A stretch of DNA of 64,000 nt from Winogradskyella epiphytica (GTDB taxonomy: Bacteria > Bacteroidota > Bacteroidia > Flavobacteriales > Flavobacteriaceae). Below, piece after piece: positions 15,996 through 24,116 of the stretch (positions are counted from its first letter, which is position 1; each line of letters starts with the position of its first letter). Location of the stretch: positions 62,001-126,000 of the forward strand of contig NZ_QJTD01000004.1 in NCBI RefSeq assembly GCF_003217215.1, in the 5' to 3' direction. Under the pieces are notes generated by a model. The model made no database searches and was not told where the DNA came from. It saw nothing but the letters and a program-made list of their open reading frames with translations. A program made the translations under genes and the position numbers.

Positions 15996-16003
15996 CAAAA
16001 GTA
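15996..16003 (-). promoter_or_regulatory. Promoter -7 box of the metK leader
   Basis: The minus strand reads TACTTTTG, a perfect TAnnTTTG. The predicted start near 15989 lies about 13 bases before the closing helix of the leader, so the whole structure would be transcribed. No TTG box was found at the expected distance. Confidence 0.55.
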
Positions 16004-16190
16004 GAAAAATTAAATGGAATAAAATTTAATATATGAATTAAGTTATGTTACCAAGTAAATTAATAAAGGATTATTTTAATATAAATCATGTGGTTAGCTA
16101 CATAATTCGATAACCTTTTGTTAGACTTTAAATAACATCTAAAGAGATAGATAGTGAGATATTTGTAACGAACATTAATCAGAATAAAAC

Positions 16191-16286
16191 ATGAAAATAA
16201 GTAATAAGTATAAATCAGATTTTAGGTTCGTTGTGCAAATTATTGCATTGACCGTTGTTTCATTATTAGCCACATTGCTAGTGTAG
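16191..16286 (+). CDS. Possible 31-residue single-pass membrane protein
   Basis: The open frame starts MKISNKYKSDFRFVVQ and ends with a hydrophobic segment of ~17 residues (IIALTVVSLLATLLV) before TAG. A basic N-terminus followed by one helix at the C-terminus is the usual form of a small membrane protein. GATATTTG at 16158-16165 is a near-match to the -7 box and would give a leader of about 19 bases. It lies alone in the 500-base gap between metK and the deacylase gene. Without conservation data this remains tentative. Confidence 0.32.
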   Translation: MKISNKYKSDFRFVVQIIALTVVSLLATLLV

Positions 16287-16318
16287 CTATTTAAGTTAGT
16301 CTAATACTAATTAATGAT

Positions 16319-16326
16319 TATTTTTG
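16319..16326 (+). promoter_or_regulatory. Promoter -7 box of the deacylase gene
   Basis: TATTTTTG is a perfect TAnnTTTG match, 25 bases before the ATG at 16344. The predicted start near 16333 favours that ATG over the TTG at 16338. Confidence 0.5.
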
Positions 16327-16343
16327 CGCTTCAATAATTGAGG

Positions 16344-17435
16344 ATGCGAAAATTTCTAAGTACTATTTTAATATTTACCTCTGTGGCTATCTATGCTCAA
16401 GAGGCTGGATATAAGTCGTACATCGATTTCAATTATTTTGGAGGTAATATTGCACTTCACAACAACAGCATATTACACTTAATTACAGGTCATCCAGAAG
16501 GATTTATAATTAGTTATAACAAAAAGACTTTTGGGCATGACGCTTGGGAGCAGCGCTTTAATTATCCAGATTATGGTGCTTCGTTCGTATTTCAAGATTT
16601 AAAAAACCATCGGTTAGGAAACAATTATGGTCTATACGCCCATTATAATTTCTATTTTTTCAAAAGAAATGTCATGTTGCGTTTAGCACAGGGCTTGTCA
16701 TATAATACAAACCCTTATGATAAGATGGATAATCCGAAAAATGTAGCTTTTGGTTCTCGTCTTTTAAGTTCTACCTACCTCATGCTTAATTATAAGAAAG
16801 ATAGGTGGTTTGATCGTTTTGGTTTTCAAGCGGGCTTATCTTTAATTCATTATTCAAACGCTAATGTTAAAGCACCAAATACTAGTGTAAATACAATTGC
16901 GCTTAATGTTGGTCTAACCTATCATTTAGACACAGAAGATCTTGATTTTATAGTTGATGAAAATAATGAGAAGTTCACTGAAAATATCAAGTATAACTTA
17001 GCATTTAGATCAGGAATTAATCAAAGTGATGTTATTGGAAGTGGGCAATTTCCGTTTTACATCGTTTCAGCTTATGCCGATAAACGTTTAAGTGCAACAA
17101 GTGCCATTCAGTTCGGTGCAGACGTATTTTTCTCTGAGTTTTTAAAAGAATTAATCTATTATCAATCCGTGTCTTTCCCAGAAGAGAATGTAAGTGGGGA
17201 CGAAGACTACAAACGTGTAGGATTATTTGCTGGTCATGAATTATTTATTAATAAGATGTCTGTTGTCACACAACTCGGGTATTATGTCTATTATCCATTC
17301 GATTTTGAAGGGCGAACTTATATCAGAGTGGGTTTAAAACGTTATTTTGGAGATAAACTTTTCGGTGCCATAACCCTTAAATCACATGGTGCTAAAGCTG
17401 AGGCCGTAGAATTTGGAGTCGGTGTAAGATTATGA
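16344..17435 (+). CDS. Acyloxyacyl hydrolase / PagL-like lipid A deacylase
   Basis: Predicted outer-membrane beta-barrel. A signal peptide (about residues 1-17, ending IYAQ) is followed by alternating strands rich in Tyr, Phe and Gly. The segment SLIHYSNANVKAPN around residues 167-180 contains the His-x-Ser pair (about H169 and S171) that forms the active site in PagL, which removes a 3-O acyl chain from lipid A. The sequence is longer than PagL itself (~364 against ~170) and has a second barrel-like C-terminal part. I start at the ATG at 16344 because the signal peptide begins there. The stop overlaps the next start by 4 bases. Confidence 0.7.
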   Translation: MRKFLSTILIFTSVAIYAQEAGYKSYIDFNYFGGNIALHNNSILHLITGHPEGFIISYNKKTFGHDAWEQRFNYPDYGASFVFQDLKNHRLGNNYGLYAHYNFYFFKRNVMLRLAQGLSYNTNPYDKMDNPKNVAFGSRLLSSTYLMLNYKKDRWFDRFGFQAGLSLIHYSNANVKAPNTSVNTIALNVGLTYHLDTEDLDFIVDENNEKFTENIKYNLAFRSGINQSDVIGSGQFPFYIVSAYADKRLSATSAIQFGADVFFSEFLKELIYYQSVSFPEENVSGDEDYKRVGLFAGHELFINKMSVVTQLGYYVYYPFDFEGRTYIRVGLKRYFGDKLFGAITLKSHGAKAEAVEFGVGVRL

Positions 17436-18175
17436 AAAAACTAATTTATATATATGTCTTGTTAGTAGTTGCGTGCAACAGTGAAGACGCTAACGATTGT
17501 TTTCAAACCTCAGGAAATATTATTCAGCGTGAAGTTCAGGTTTCTAATTTTGAACGAATTCTTGTTCATAGAGACGTCCAATTAACTATTAAAGAAGCGC
17601 CTAATTATAAGGTGACGATTGAAACTGGTCAGAACCTTATGAATGATGTTCATGCTGAAGTCATTGGAAATCGATTAATTTTAACAGATAACAATACTTG
17701 TAATTACTTGCGGGATTATGGTATTACAAAAATTATGGTCGAAGCTCCCAACCTTACAGAAATAAGAACGTCCTCACAATATGAAATAGTCTCTGACGGA
17801 ACTCTAAACTATGATTCTTTAACTCTGTTTTCGGAAGATTATGCGGAAAACACTGATTTTACGGTAGGGGACTTTCGACTTTCCATCAATTCCGAAACCC
17901 TAAATATTACAGCGAACAACTTATCATTCTTTTATATCGATGGTGAAGTTGAGCGACTTTATGTCGGTTTTTTTGCTGGTGCCGGACGTTTTGAAGGTGA
18001 AAATCTAATCGCTCAGATTGTTAATGTTTCTCATCGTGGTGCGAACGATGTAATTGTAAATCCACAGCAGTCTTTAACAGGAGAGCTTAGAGGAACTGGA
18101 AACCTAATATCCGTAGACCAACCGCCTATAGTAGATGTAGAGCAAATTTACACTGGTCGTTTATTGTTTCAATAA
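17432..18175 (+). CDS. Head-GIN domain lipoprotein (DUF2807)
   Basis: A short signal ending VVACN gives a lipobox at residue ~15. The mature part (~230 residues) shows the DUF2807/head-GIN pattern of repeated short strands: REVQVSNFERILVHRDVQLTIKEAPNYKVTIETGQNL, LRDYGITKIMVEAPNLTEIRTSS, VNVSHRGANDVIVNPQQSLTGELRGTGNL split over a parallel beta-helix. Such proteins are outer-membrane-associated in Bacteroidota, sometimes labelled putative adhesins, and their function is unproven. Translational overlap (ATGA) with the deacylase gene suggests one transcript. No terminator separates it from the convergent gldA. Confidence 0.75.
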   Translation: MKKLIYIYVLLVVACNSEDANDCFQTSGNIIQREVQVSNFERILVHRDVQLTIKEAPNYKVTIETGQNLMNDVHAEVIGNRLILTDNNTCNYLRDYGITKIMVEAPNLTEIRTSSQYEIVSDGTLNYDSLTLFSEDYAENTDFTVGDFRLSINSETLNITANNLSFFYIDGEVERLYVGFFAGAGRFEGENLIAQIVNVSHRGANDVIVNPQQSLTGELRGTGNLISVDQPPIVDVEQIYTGRLLFQ

Positions 18176-18188
18176 GAAAATACAGGTT

Positions 18189-19085
18189 TTAGTTTGAGGT
18201 CAATTCTCTAAACAAACTTTCTAAACTTGCATTTTTCTGGTTTAACTGAAGGATTTTTAATTCGTTATCATGTGCAAAATCAAATACATGAGAACGCATG
18301 TCTTCTTTAGTTGAGAAGGTGATTTCGTATATAAAATCGTGGGTGTTCGTTACAGACACAACCTTTGGAAGTTTTAATAAAAAGGCATCTTCAACACGAT
18401 AGTCAAATTCAACAATTACTACTTGTTCTTGACCATCTCTTAAGTCTTTTAAATACTTATCGGCAACTATTTCTCCCTTGTTTATAATAATCACTCGATC
18501 ACACATGGCTTCAACCTCTTGCATAATATGTGTGGAAAGAAAAACAGTTTTTTCCTTACCAATAGTTCTAATCAGGTTTCTAATATCTACTAATTGATTT
18601 GGGTCTAAACCAGTTGTTGGTTCGTCTAAAATAAGTACTTCTGGATTGTGTAATAAAGCATTTGCCAAACCAACACGTTGTCTATAACCTTTTGAAAGTT
18701 GGCCAATTTTTTTATGCGCTTCAGGCTTTAGGCCTGTTAGTTGAATCACTTCGTCTATTCGTGATTTAGGTGTACCATAAACGCCTGCATTAAAATTCAA
18801 ATATTCTTTAACATACAAATCGGTGTAAAGTGGATTGTGTTCTGGTAAATAGCCCACAGAACTCTGAACGTTTTTCTTGTCGGTAGACACATTAAAGCCG
18901 TTGACACTTGCAGAGCCTTCAGAAGCCTCAATATACGTGGTTAAGATTTTCATCATAGTCGATTTCCCGGCGCCATTTGGACCTAAGAAACCCACAATTT
19001 CGGCATCTTTTACCTTAAAAGACACATTGTTTAGTGCCTTTTGATCTTTATAAAGTTTAGTGATATTTTGAACTTCAATAGACAT
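18189..19085 (-). CDS. gldA: Gliding motility ABC transporter ATP-binding protein GldA
   Basis: ATPase subunit of the GldA-GldFG ABC transporter, needed for gliding in Flavobacterium johnsoniae. It shows Walker A GPNGAGKST, signature LSKGYRQRVGLA, Walker B VLILDEPTTGLD and the switch histidine in FLSTHIMQEVE. The C-terminal ~80 residues match the GldA-type extension (ILQLNQKNASLESLFRELTSN). The 298-residue length agrees with GldA. gldF and gldG are not in the window. A generic ABC-2 ATPase is the alternative, but gldB and gldC lie about 24 kb away on the same contig. Confidence 0.88.
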   Translation of the reverse strand: MSIEVQNITKLYKDQKALNNVSFKVKDAEIVGFLGPNGAGKSTMMKILTTYIEASEGSASVNGFNVSTDKKNVQSSVGYLPEHNPLYTDLYVKEYLNFNAGVYGTPKSRIDEVIQLTGLKPEAHKKIGQLSKGYRQRVGLANALLHNPEVLILDEPTTGLDPNQLVDIRNLIRTIGKEKTVFLSTHIMQEVEAMCDRVIIINKGEIVADKYLKDLRDGQEQVVIVEFDYRVEDAFLLKLPKVVSVTNTHDFIYEITFSTKEDMRSHVFDFAHDNELKILQLNQKNASLESLFRELTSN

Positions 19086-19191
19086 AGAAAAATAAATTTA
19101 TTCAAAAATAGGTAATTCCAAATATTGAACAGCTATTATTGTTTAATCTTTAAACGGAGAGGATTCTTTTTAAAAATCCTTTTCCACAATT

Positions 19192-19220
19192 TTGATTTGT
19201 AAAAATATTACTTACTTTAG
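19192..19220 (+). promoter_or_regulatory. Promoter of the aromatic operon leader
   Basis: TTG at 19192-19194 and TACTTTAG at 19213-19220 are separated by 18 bases and match the Bacteroidota pattern with one mismatch. Transcription would start near 19227, about 33 bases before the leader peptide. Confidence 0.5.
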
Positions 19221-19259
19221 CTTTATAATTAAGATATTCCACGCAAGTGGATTCACAGT

Positions 19260-19310
19260 ATGAACATATTTAGAGCATATTATTACTCGTTTTATTTCTT
19301 TTATAGTTAA
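19260..19310 (+). CDS. Phe/Tyr-rich leader peptide of the aromatic amino acid operon
   Basis: The 16-residue frame reads MNIFRAYYYSFYFFYS and contains four Phe and five Tyr, with nine aromatic residues in the last thirteen. It is preceded by a promoter-like pair and followed 41 bases after its stop by an intrinsic terminator that comes before the first biosynthetic gene. This is the classical layout of ribosome-stalling attenuation: scarcity of charged tRNA-Phe or tRNA-Tyr stalls the ribosome and prevents terminator formation. GGGACTT at 19317-19323 can pair with the 5' arm of the terminator and may be the antiterminator. Confidence 0.72.
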   Translation: MNIFRAYYYSFYFFYS

Positions 19311-19351
19311 AGGAACGGGACTTAATATGTTTTATTTAAAATATAATTTTT

Positions 19352-19381
19352 AAAGGTCTCGATATTATCGGGACCTTTTTT
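19352..19381 (+). terminator. Attenuator terminator of the aromatic operon
   Basis: AAAGGTC-T-CGAT pairs with ATCG-G-GACCTTT around a 3-base loop (12 bp including one T-G pair), followed by a T-run. It lies between the leader peptide and the aminotransferase gene, so it controls read-through into the operon. Confidence 0.75.
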
Positions 19382-19456
19382 ATGCTATAAACTCGAAGAT
19401 TCAATGCTGAAAATCATTAGGATTAGGATATTCGTAGAATGTAAAAATGTCAGATT

Positions 19457-20599
19457 ATGATTAAAGTGGCCAATCGGTTAAATAAAGTTGAAGAATACTA
19501 CTTTTCTAAGAAGTTGAAAGAGGTTGCATTTTTAAAATCACAAGGTAAACCAATAATTAATTTAGGGGTTGGAAGTCCGGATTTAGAGCCTCCTTTTAAA
19601 GCATCAATGCAACTTCAAGACAGTTTGTTAGATGAAGGAGCACACGCATATCAAAGTTATCAGGGTTTGCCAGAATTAAGAGATGAAATTTCAAAATTTT
19701 ATAAAAAACATTATAAAGTTAATATTAGCTCCCAAACGGAAGTCTTACCTTTAATGGGAAGTAAGGAAGGTATTATGCATATTTCTATGGCATTTTTAAA
19801 CAAAGGTGATAAAGTGTTAATTCCTAATCCTGGTTATCCAACCTATGCTTCTGTGACTAAATTATTGGAAGCAAAACCAATTCCTTATGACCTTAAAGAA
19901 GAGAACAACTGGCTTCCCGATTTTACGACTCTAGAACGACTAGATTTAAAACGGGTGAAAATTATGTGGATAAATTACCCGCATATGCCAACTGGTAGTA
20001 ATGCCGATAATAAGTTCTATGATGAGGTTATCGCTTTTGGAAAACGACATGGTATTTTAATCGTTAACGATAATCCCTATAGTTTTATTCTCAATGATAA
20101 ACCGAATAGTATTTTAAGATATAGAGGAGCGAAAGATGTGTGTTTGGAGTTGAATTCATTGAGTAAAACTTTTAATCTTTCAGGATGGCGTGTAGGGATG
20201 CTTGTTGGTAATTATGATTTTTTAAATGCTGTATTACGAGTGAAAAGTAATATGGACTCCGGAATGTTTTATGGAATTCAGAAAGGGGCAATAGAGGCTT
20301 TAAAATGTTCTGATATGTGGTTTAAAAGCTTGAATAGTGTGTACAGAGAAAGACAAGCTTTAATTTGGGAATTGGCCGAGCGATTAAATTGCACTTACGA
20401 TGAACATGCAACTGGACTCTTCGTTTGGGCAAAATTACCTGAACATGTAAAATCTGAGGAGTTTTCAGATATGGTTCTAAAAGAACACTCCATATTCGTT
20501 GCACCAGGAACGGTTTTTGGAACAAATGGAGAAGGGTATGTTAGGTTTTCCTTATGTGCTACTGAAGAGGATATTAAAGAGGCGTTAGCACGGGTTTAG
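19457..20599 (+). CDS. PLP-dependent aminotransferase, probably aromatic/prephenate type
   Basis: Class I/II fold-type I aminotransferase, 380 residues. It shows NLGVGSPDLEPPF at the N-terminus, the substrate-binding YQSYQGLPELR, NPGYPTY, the Asn-Pro-Tyr segment VNDNPYSFIL, the PLP lysine in LNSLSKTFNLSGWRVG and the carboxylate-binding Arg in GYVRFSLCA. Its place directly after a Phe/Tyr attenuator and before tyrA and DAHP synthase suggests it makes Phe or Tyr from the keto acid, or arogenate from prephenate. Aspartate or diaminopimelate aminotransferase activity cannot be excluded. tyrA follows after 28 bases. Confidence 0.88.
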   Translation: MIKVANRLNKVEEYYFSKKLKEVAFLKSQGKPIINLGVGSPDLEPPFKASMQLQDSLLDEGAHAYQSYQGLPELRDEISKFYKKHYKVNISSQTEVLPLMGSKEGIMHISMAFLNKGDKVLIPNPGYPTYASVTKLLEAKPIPYDLKEENNWLPDFTTLERLDLKRVKIMWINYPHMPTGSNADNKFYDEVIAFGKRHGILIVNDNPYSFILNDKPNSILRYRGAKDVCLELNSLSKTFNLSGWRVGMLVGNYDFLNAVLRVKSNMDSGMFYGIQKGAIEALKCSDMWFKSLNSVYRERQALIWELAERLNCTYDEHATGLFVWAKLPEHVKSEEFSDMVLKEHSIFVAPGTVFGTNGEGYVRFSLCATEEDIKEALARV

Positions 20600-20627
20600 A
20601 ATAAAACCTCTCAAAAGATTTTAAGAA

Positions 20628-21479
20628 ATGAATAATATATTTATAATAGGAGTAGGGTTAATTGGAGGGAGTTTTGCTTTAGACATAAAAACCTTATATC
20701 CAAAAAGCACAATATTCGGAATAGATAAAAACGATTCGAATTTAGATGAAGCCATTCAGTTGGGGTTTATTGATAAAAAAGCAAATTTTGACGATTTAGG
20801 TTCTGCGGAATTCGTCATTTTAGCCATTCCTGTAGATGCTACCTTAAATATTCTACCACAAGTTTTAGATCAAGTTTCTGATACCGCTATTGTCATTGAT
20901 ACAGGTTCTACAAAAGAAGATATTTGTTTGAAGGTGAAAGATCATCCGAAACGTAGAAATTATTTAGCAGCCCATCCTATTGCAGGAACGGAGTTTTCAG
21001 GGCCGAAGGCGGCGATTCAAAATTTATATAAAAACAAAACTAATATTATTTGTGAAGTTGAAGAAACGGCCTTCAAACTTCAAGAAAAAGCATTGAAATT
21101 GTTTTCAGACTTAGGAATGCGTATAAGATACATGAATCCAAAAGCACACGATAAACATATCGCTTATGTTTCACACTTATCACATATCAGTTCGTTTATG
21201 TTAGGAAAAACTGTGATAGATAAAGAGAGAAATGAACGTGATATTTTTGATATGGCAGGGAGTGGATTTGCAAGTACAGTGCGATTGGCGAAGAGTTCAC
21301 CTGCCATGTGGACTCCGATTTTTGAGCAAAACAAAACCAATGTTATTGAAACTTTAGACGAGTATATTAGTAATCTAATTCATTTTAAACGACTAATGGA
21401 AAATGATGATTTTGAAGCTGTTTTTAATGAAATGGTAAAAACAAATCATATTAAAGAGATATTAAACGGAATACAATAG
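20628..21479 (+). CDS. tyrA: Prephenate dehydrogenase
   Basis: Oxidatively decarboxylates prephenate to 4-hydroxyphenylpyruvate for tyrosine synthesis. It shows the Rossmann motif IIGVGLIGGSFALD, VILAIPVDATLNIL, DTGSTKEDI, AAHPIAGTEFSGP (catalytic His region), YVSHLSHISSF and FDMAGSGFASTVRLA. At 283 residues it lacks both a fused chorismate mutase and an ACT domain. The mutase is instead fused to the next gene. Middle gene of the three-gene unit controlled by the attenuator at 19352. Confidence 0.94.
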   Translation: MNNIFIIGVGLIGGSFALDIKTLYPKSTIFGIDKNDSNLDEAIQLGFIDKKANFDDLGSAEFVILAIPVDATLNILPQVLDQVSDTAIVIDTGSTKEDICLKVKDHPKRRNYLAAHPIAGTEFSGPKAAIQNLYKNKTNIICEVEETAFKLQEKALKLFSDLGMRIRYMNPKAHDKHIAYVSHLSHISSFMLGKTVIDKERNERDIFDMAGSGFASTVRLAKSSPAMWTPIFEQNKTNVIETLDEYISNLIHFKRLMENDDFEAVFNEMVKTNHIKEILNGIQ

Positions 21480-21500
21480 TAGTTAAGACTTTAATCAAGT

Positions 21501-22583
21501 ATGGAAAATAAGAAAGAAATGAGAACATGGTTAGATGATATGAAATTAGATCATCCATTAGTGATTGCTGGACCATGCAGTGCAGAAACGGAAGAGCAAG
21601 TATTAAAAATTGCTCATGAACTAAAAGATACTGATGTTAATTACTATAGAGCAGGAATTTGGAAACCAAGAACTCGTCCAGGAAATTTTGAAGGTGTCGG
21701 TGCTTTAGGCTTAAATTGGTTACAAAAAGTAAAAGCTGAAACTGGTTTAAAAACGGCCACTGAAGTTGCGAATAGAACTCATGTAGAATTAGCTTTAGAA
21801 CACGATATCGATTTATTATGGATTGGAGCACGTTCTACGGTAAGTCCATTTATAATGCAGGAAATTGCAGATGCCTTAAAAGGAACCGATAAAATTGTAT
21901 TAGTTAAAAATCCCGTGAATCCAGATTTGGCATTGTGGTTAGGAGGCATTGAAAGAATGTATTCTGCAGGAATAAAAAACTTAGGCGCCATTCATAGAGG
22001 GTTTTCAACTTATGAAAAATCGAAATATAGAAACATTCCAGAGTGGCAGTTAGCAATCGAATTTCAGAATGGATTTCCTGATTTACCTTTAATTAATGAC
22101 CCTTCTCATATCACGGGAAAACGAGATATGATTTTTGATGTATCTCAAACTGCATTAGATCTTAATTTTGATGGTTTAATGATAGAAACCCATTACGATC
22201 CGGATAATGCGTGGAGTGATGCTGCACAGCAAGTCACCCCAAAACGATTAATCCAGATAATGAAGGATTTAAAAATCAGAAAAGAATCTGATCCTGAAGC
22301 AGAATATAATACGTCTTTAAATAATCTAAGAGCACAGATTGATGTTGTAGACAATCAAATCATTGAATTATTAGGAAAACGAATGAAAGTTGCCGACGGT
22401 ATTGGAGCTCTTAAAAAGCAGAAAAATGTGGCCGTTCTGCAAAATAGACGATGGAATGAAATTTTAGGAAAAATGGTATTAGAAGGTGAAGAAAGAGGTT
22501 TAAGTGAAGAGTTTATTCTTCGCATGTTTAAGGCTATTCACCAAGAGTCAATTAATCATCAGGAAAAAGTTATAAATAGTTAA
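21501..22583 (+). CDS. Bifunctional DAHP synthase / chorismate mutase
   Basis: Residues ~1-265 are a type I-beta (KDO8P synthase-like) DAHP synthase: VIAGPCSAETEEQ, YRAGIWKPRTRPGNFEG, WIGARSTVSPF, LVKNPVNPDLALW, GAIHRGFSTYEK, PLINDPSHITGKR and GLMIETHYDPDNA. Residues ~275-360 are an AroQ chorismate mutase: NNLRAQIDVVDNQIIELLGKRMKVADGIG and the IHQESINHQ end. The protein thus catalyses both the first step of the shikimate pathway and the branch step to prephenate, and the mutase domain may act as a prephenate or chorismate sensor. Last gene before the terminator at 22584. Confidence 0.95.
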   Translation: MENKKEMRTWLDDMKLDHPLVIAGPCSAETEEQVLKIAHELKDTDVNYYRAGIWKPRTRPGNFEGVGALGLNWLQKVKAETGLKTATEVANRTHVELALEHDIDLLWIGARSTVSPFIMQEIADALKGTDKIVLVKNPVNPDLALWLGGIERMYSAGIKNLGAIHRGFSTYEKSKYRNIPEWQLAIEFQNGFPDLPLINDPSHITGKRDMIFDVSQTALDLNFDGLMIETHYDPDNAWSDAAQQVTPKRLIQIMKDLKIRKESDPEAEYNTSLNNLRAQIDVVDNQIIELLGKRMKVADGIGALKKQKNVAVLQNRRWNEILGKMVLEGEERGLSEEFILRMFKAIHQESINHQEKVINS

Positions 22584-22613
22584 AAAAAGCTCGCAAATTA
22601 TGCGAGCTTTTTT
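22584..22613 (+). terminator. Terminator of the aromatic operon
   Basis: AAAAAAGCTCGC pairs perfectly with GCGAGCTTTTTT around a 7-base loop, directly after the stop codon of the DAHP synthase gene. Confidence 0.88.
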
Positions 22614-22622
22614 ATGTGTTAA

Positions 22623-22634
22623 TGACAATTGTCA
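22623..22634. promoter_or_regulatory. Perfect palindrome upstream of the porin gene, candidate operator
   Basis: TGACAATTGTCA is a perfect 12-base palindrome 53 bases before the porin start. Its spacing resembles half-sites used by Crp/Fnr-family regulators (TGAC...GTCA), so anaerobic or NO-linked control is possible. No such regulator is encoded here. Confidence 0.35.
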
Positions 22635-22686
22635 CCTTTTGAAGTAATGTCAACAGTTAAATTTGTTATCAATCAAATTAACTGCT

Positions 22687-23955
22687 ATGTCATTTAAATA
22701 CATCCTTCTTATTGGTTTAATATTCTATGTTGTAAACGCTCATGCACAATTAACTATTGATGCAGATATTAGACCGCGTTTTGAATATCGTCACGGATTT
22801 GCTAATCTATTTCCAAATGACGCAGAACCAGCAGCATTCGTTGTGCAACGTTCCCGACTTAACCTCAATTATCAAATGGAAAAACTCACAATGATGATGA
22901 GCTTTCAAGATGTAAGTGTTTGGGGAGATACCAAACAGGTTGATGCTACAGATAGCAATAATTCCTTCTCACTTTTCCAAGCTTGGGTAGATTATCAATT
23001 TCATGAAAATTGGTCAACCAAATTAGGGCGCCAAGTTATCTCTTATGACGACCAACGAATTTTTGGCGGATTAGATTGGGCTATGCAGGGGCGATTCCAT
23101 GATGCGGCATTACTTCGCTACAAAAAAGGAAGTTTCAAAGCAGATTTAGGATTTGCTTTTAGTCAAGAAGGACAAGCTACAGATGGAAATGCGTATTATT
23201 TACATGGTGCATTTACTTATAAAACTATGCAGTATGCCTACCTAAAAAAGAATTGGAATAAGACTTCTGCAAGTTTTTTAGTGCTAAACACAGGATTTCA
23301 AGACTTTAAGGGACTAAATAATGATATTCCTGATGGCGTATTCTATAGACAAACCATTGGTTCTCATATCACATTTCCAATCGATAAGATTAACTTTTTA
23401 GGATCGGTATATGTTCAAACTGGCAAGTCTAACGGAACGACAGATCTTAGTGCGTACAACTTAGCTTTAGAGGCTAATTACAAGCCAAGTAAAACTTTAT
23501 TTGCCTTAGGTTTTGAAATGTTAAGCGGAACAAATCAAGACGGCGCATCTAAAAATAAATCATTCTTTCCACTTTATGGAACTAATCATAAGTTCAATGG
23601 ATTTATGGATTATTTTTATGTGGGAAACCATGCCAATACTGTTGGCTTAAACGATTTGTATGCTAAGGCGGTTTTTACAACCGGAGAGAAATCTAATCTG
23701 TTAGCAAAAGTTCATTATTTTGCAGCTAATGCCGATTTGTTAAATGATGCCGACAGTTATTTAGGTACAGAGTTAGATTTGGTATTTACCCAACAACTCA
23801 TGACAGCAGTAAAGCTAAATGTGGGATACTCTCATATGTTTGCTTCAGAAAGTATGAGTTTAATAAAAGGTGGCAGACCTCAAAATAATACCAATAATTG
23901 GGCTTGGGTGCAGTTTACAATTACTCCAACTTTGTTCACCACTAAAAATGATTAG
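22687..23955 (+). CDS. Alginate-export-family outer membrane porin
   Basis: Predicted outer-membrane beta-barrel of ~422 residues. The signal peptide MSFKYILLIGLIFYVVNAHAQ begins at the ATG at 22687; an in-frame start eight codons earlier adds no useful sequence. The mature part starts with DIRPRFEYRHGF, has FVVQRSRLNLNY and the strand pair FQAWVDYQFHENWSTKLGRQVISYDDQRIFGGLDWAMQGR split into alternating segments, which is the Alginate_exp pattern. In flavobacteria such porins are general solute channels; the substrate is unknown and no alginate genes lie nearby. Transcribed alone, with a palindrome upstream. Confidence 0.72.
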   Translation: MSFKYILLIGLIFYVVNAHAQLTIDADIRPRFEYRHGFANLFPNDAEPAAFVVQRSRLNLNYQMEKLTMMMSFQDVSVWGDTKQVDATDSNNSFSLFQAWVDYQFHENWSTKLGRQVISYDDQRIFGGLDWAMQGRFHDAALLRYKKGSFKADLGFAFSQEGQATDGNAYYLHGAFTYKTMQYAYLKKNWNKTSASFLVLNTGFQDFKGLNNDIPDGVFYRQTIGSHITFPIDKINFLGSVYVQTGKSNGTTDLSAYNLALEANYKPSKTLFALGFEMLSGTNQDGASKNKSFFPLYGTNHKFNGFMDYFYVGNHANTVGLNDLYAKAVFTTGEKSNLLAKVHYFAANADLLNDADSYLGTELDLVFTQQLMTAVKLNVGYSHMFASESMSLIKGGRPQNNTNNWAWVQFTITPTLFTTKND

Positions 23956-24116
23956 CTATTGATGTATTTATTAAACAATAGTGTAATGTCTACAAGTTAG
24001 TTGGAGTCAAGGCGAGTAAAAGTTAGTTTAAAGGCATCTATTTAGGATTAAGATTTTTTAATAAGGTTATTTTAGTTAAAAATCGTTTCTTTGTTATTAT
24101 AGGATAAATTTCATTA

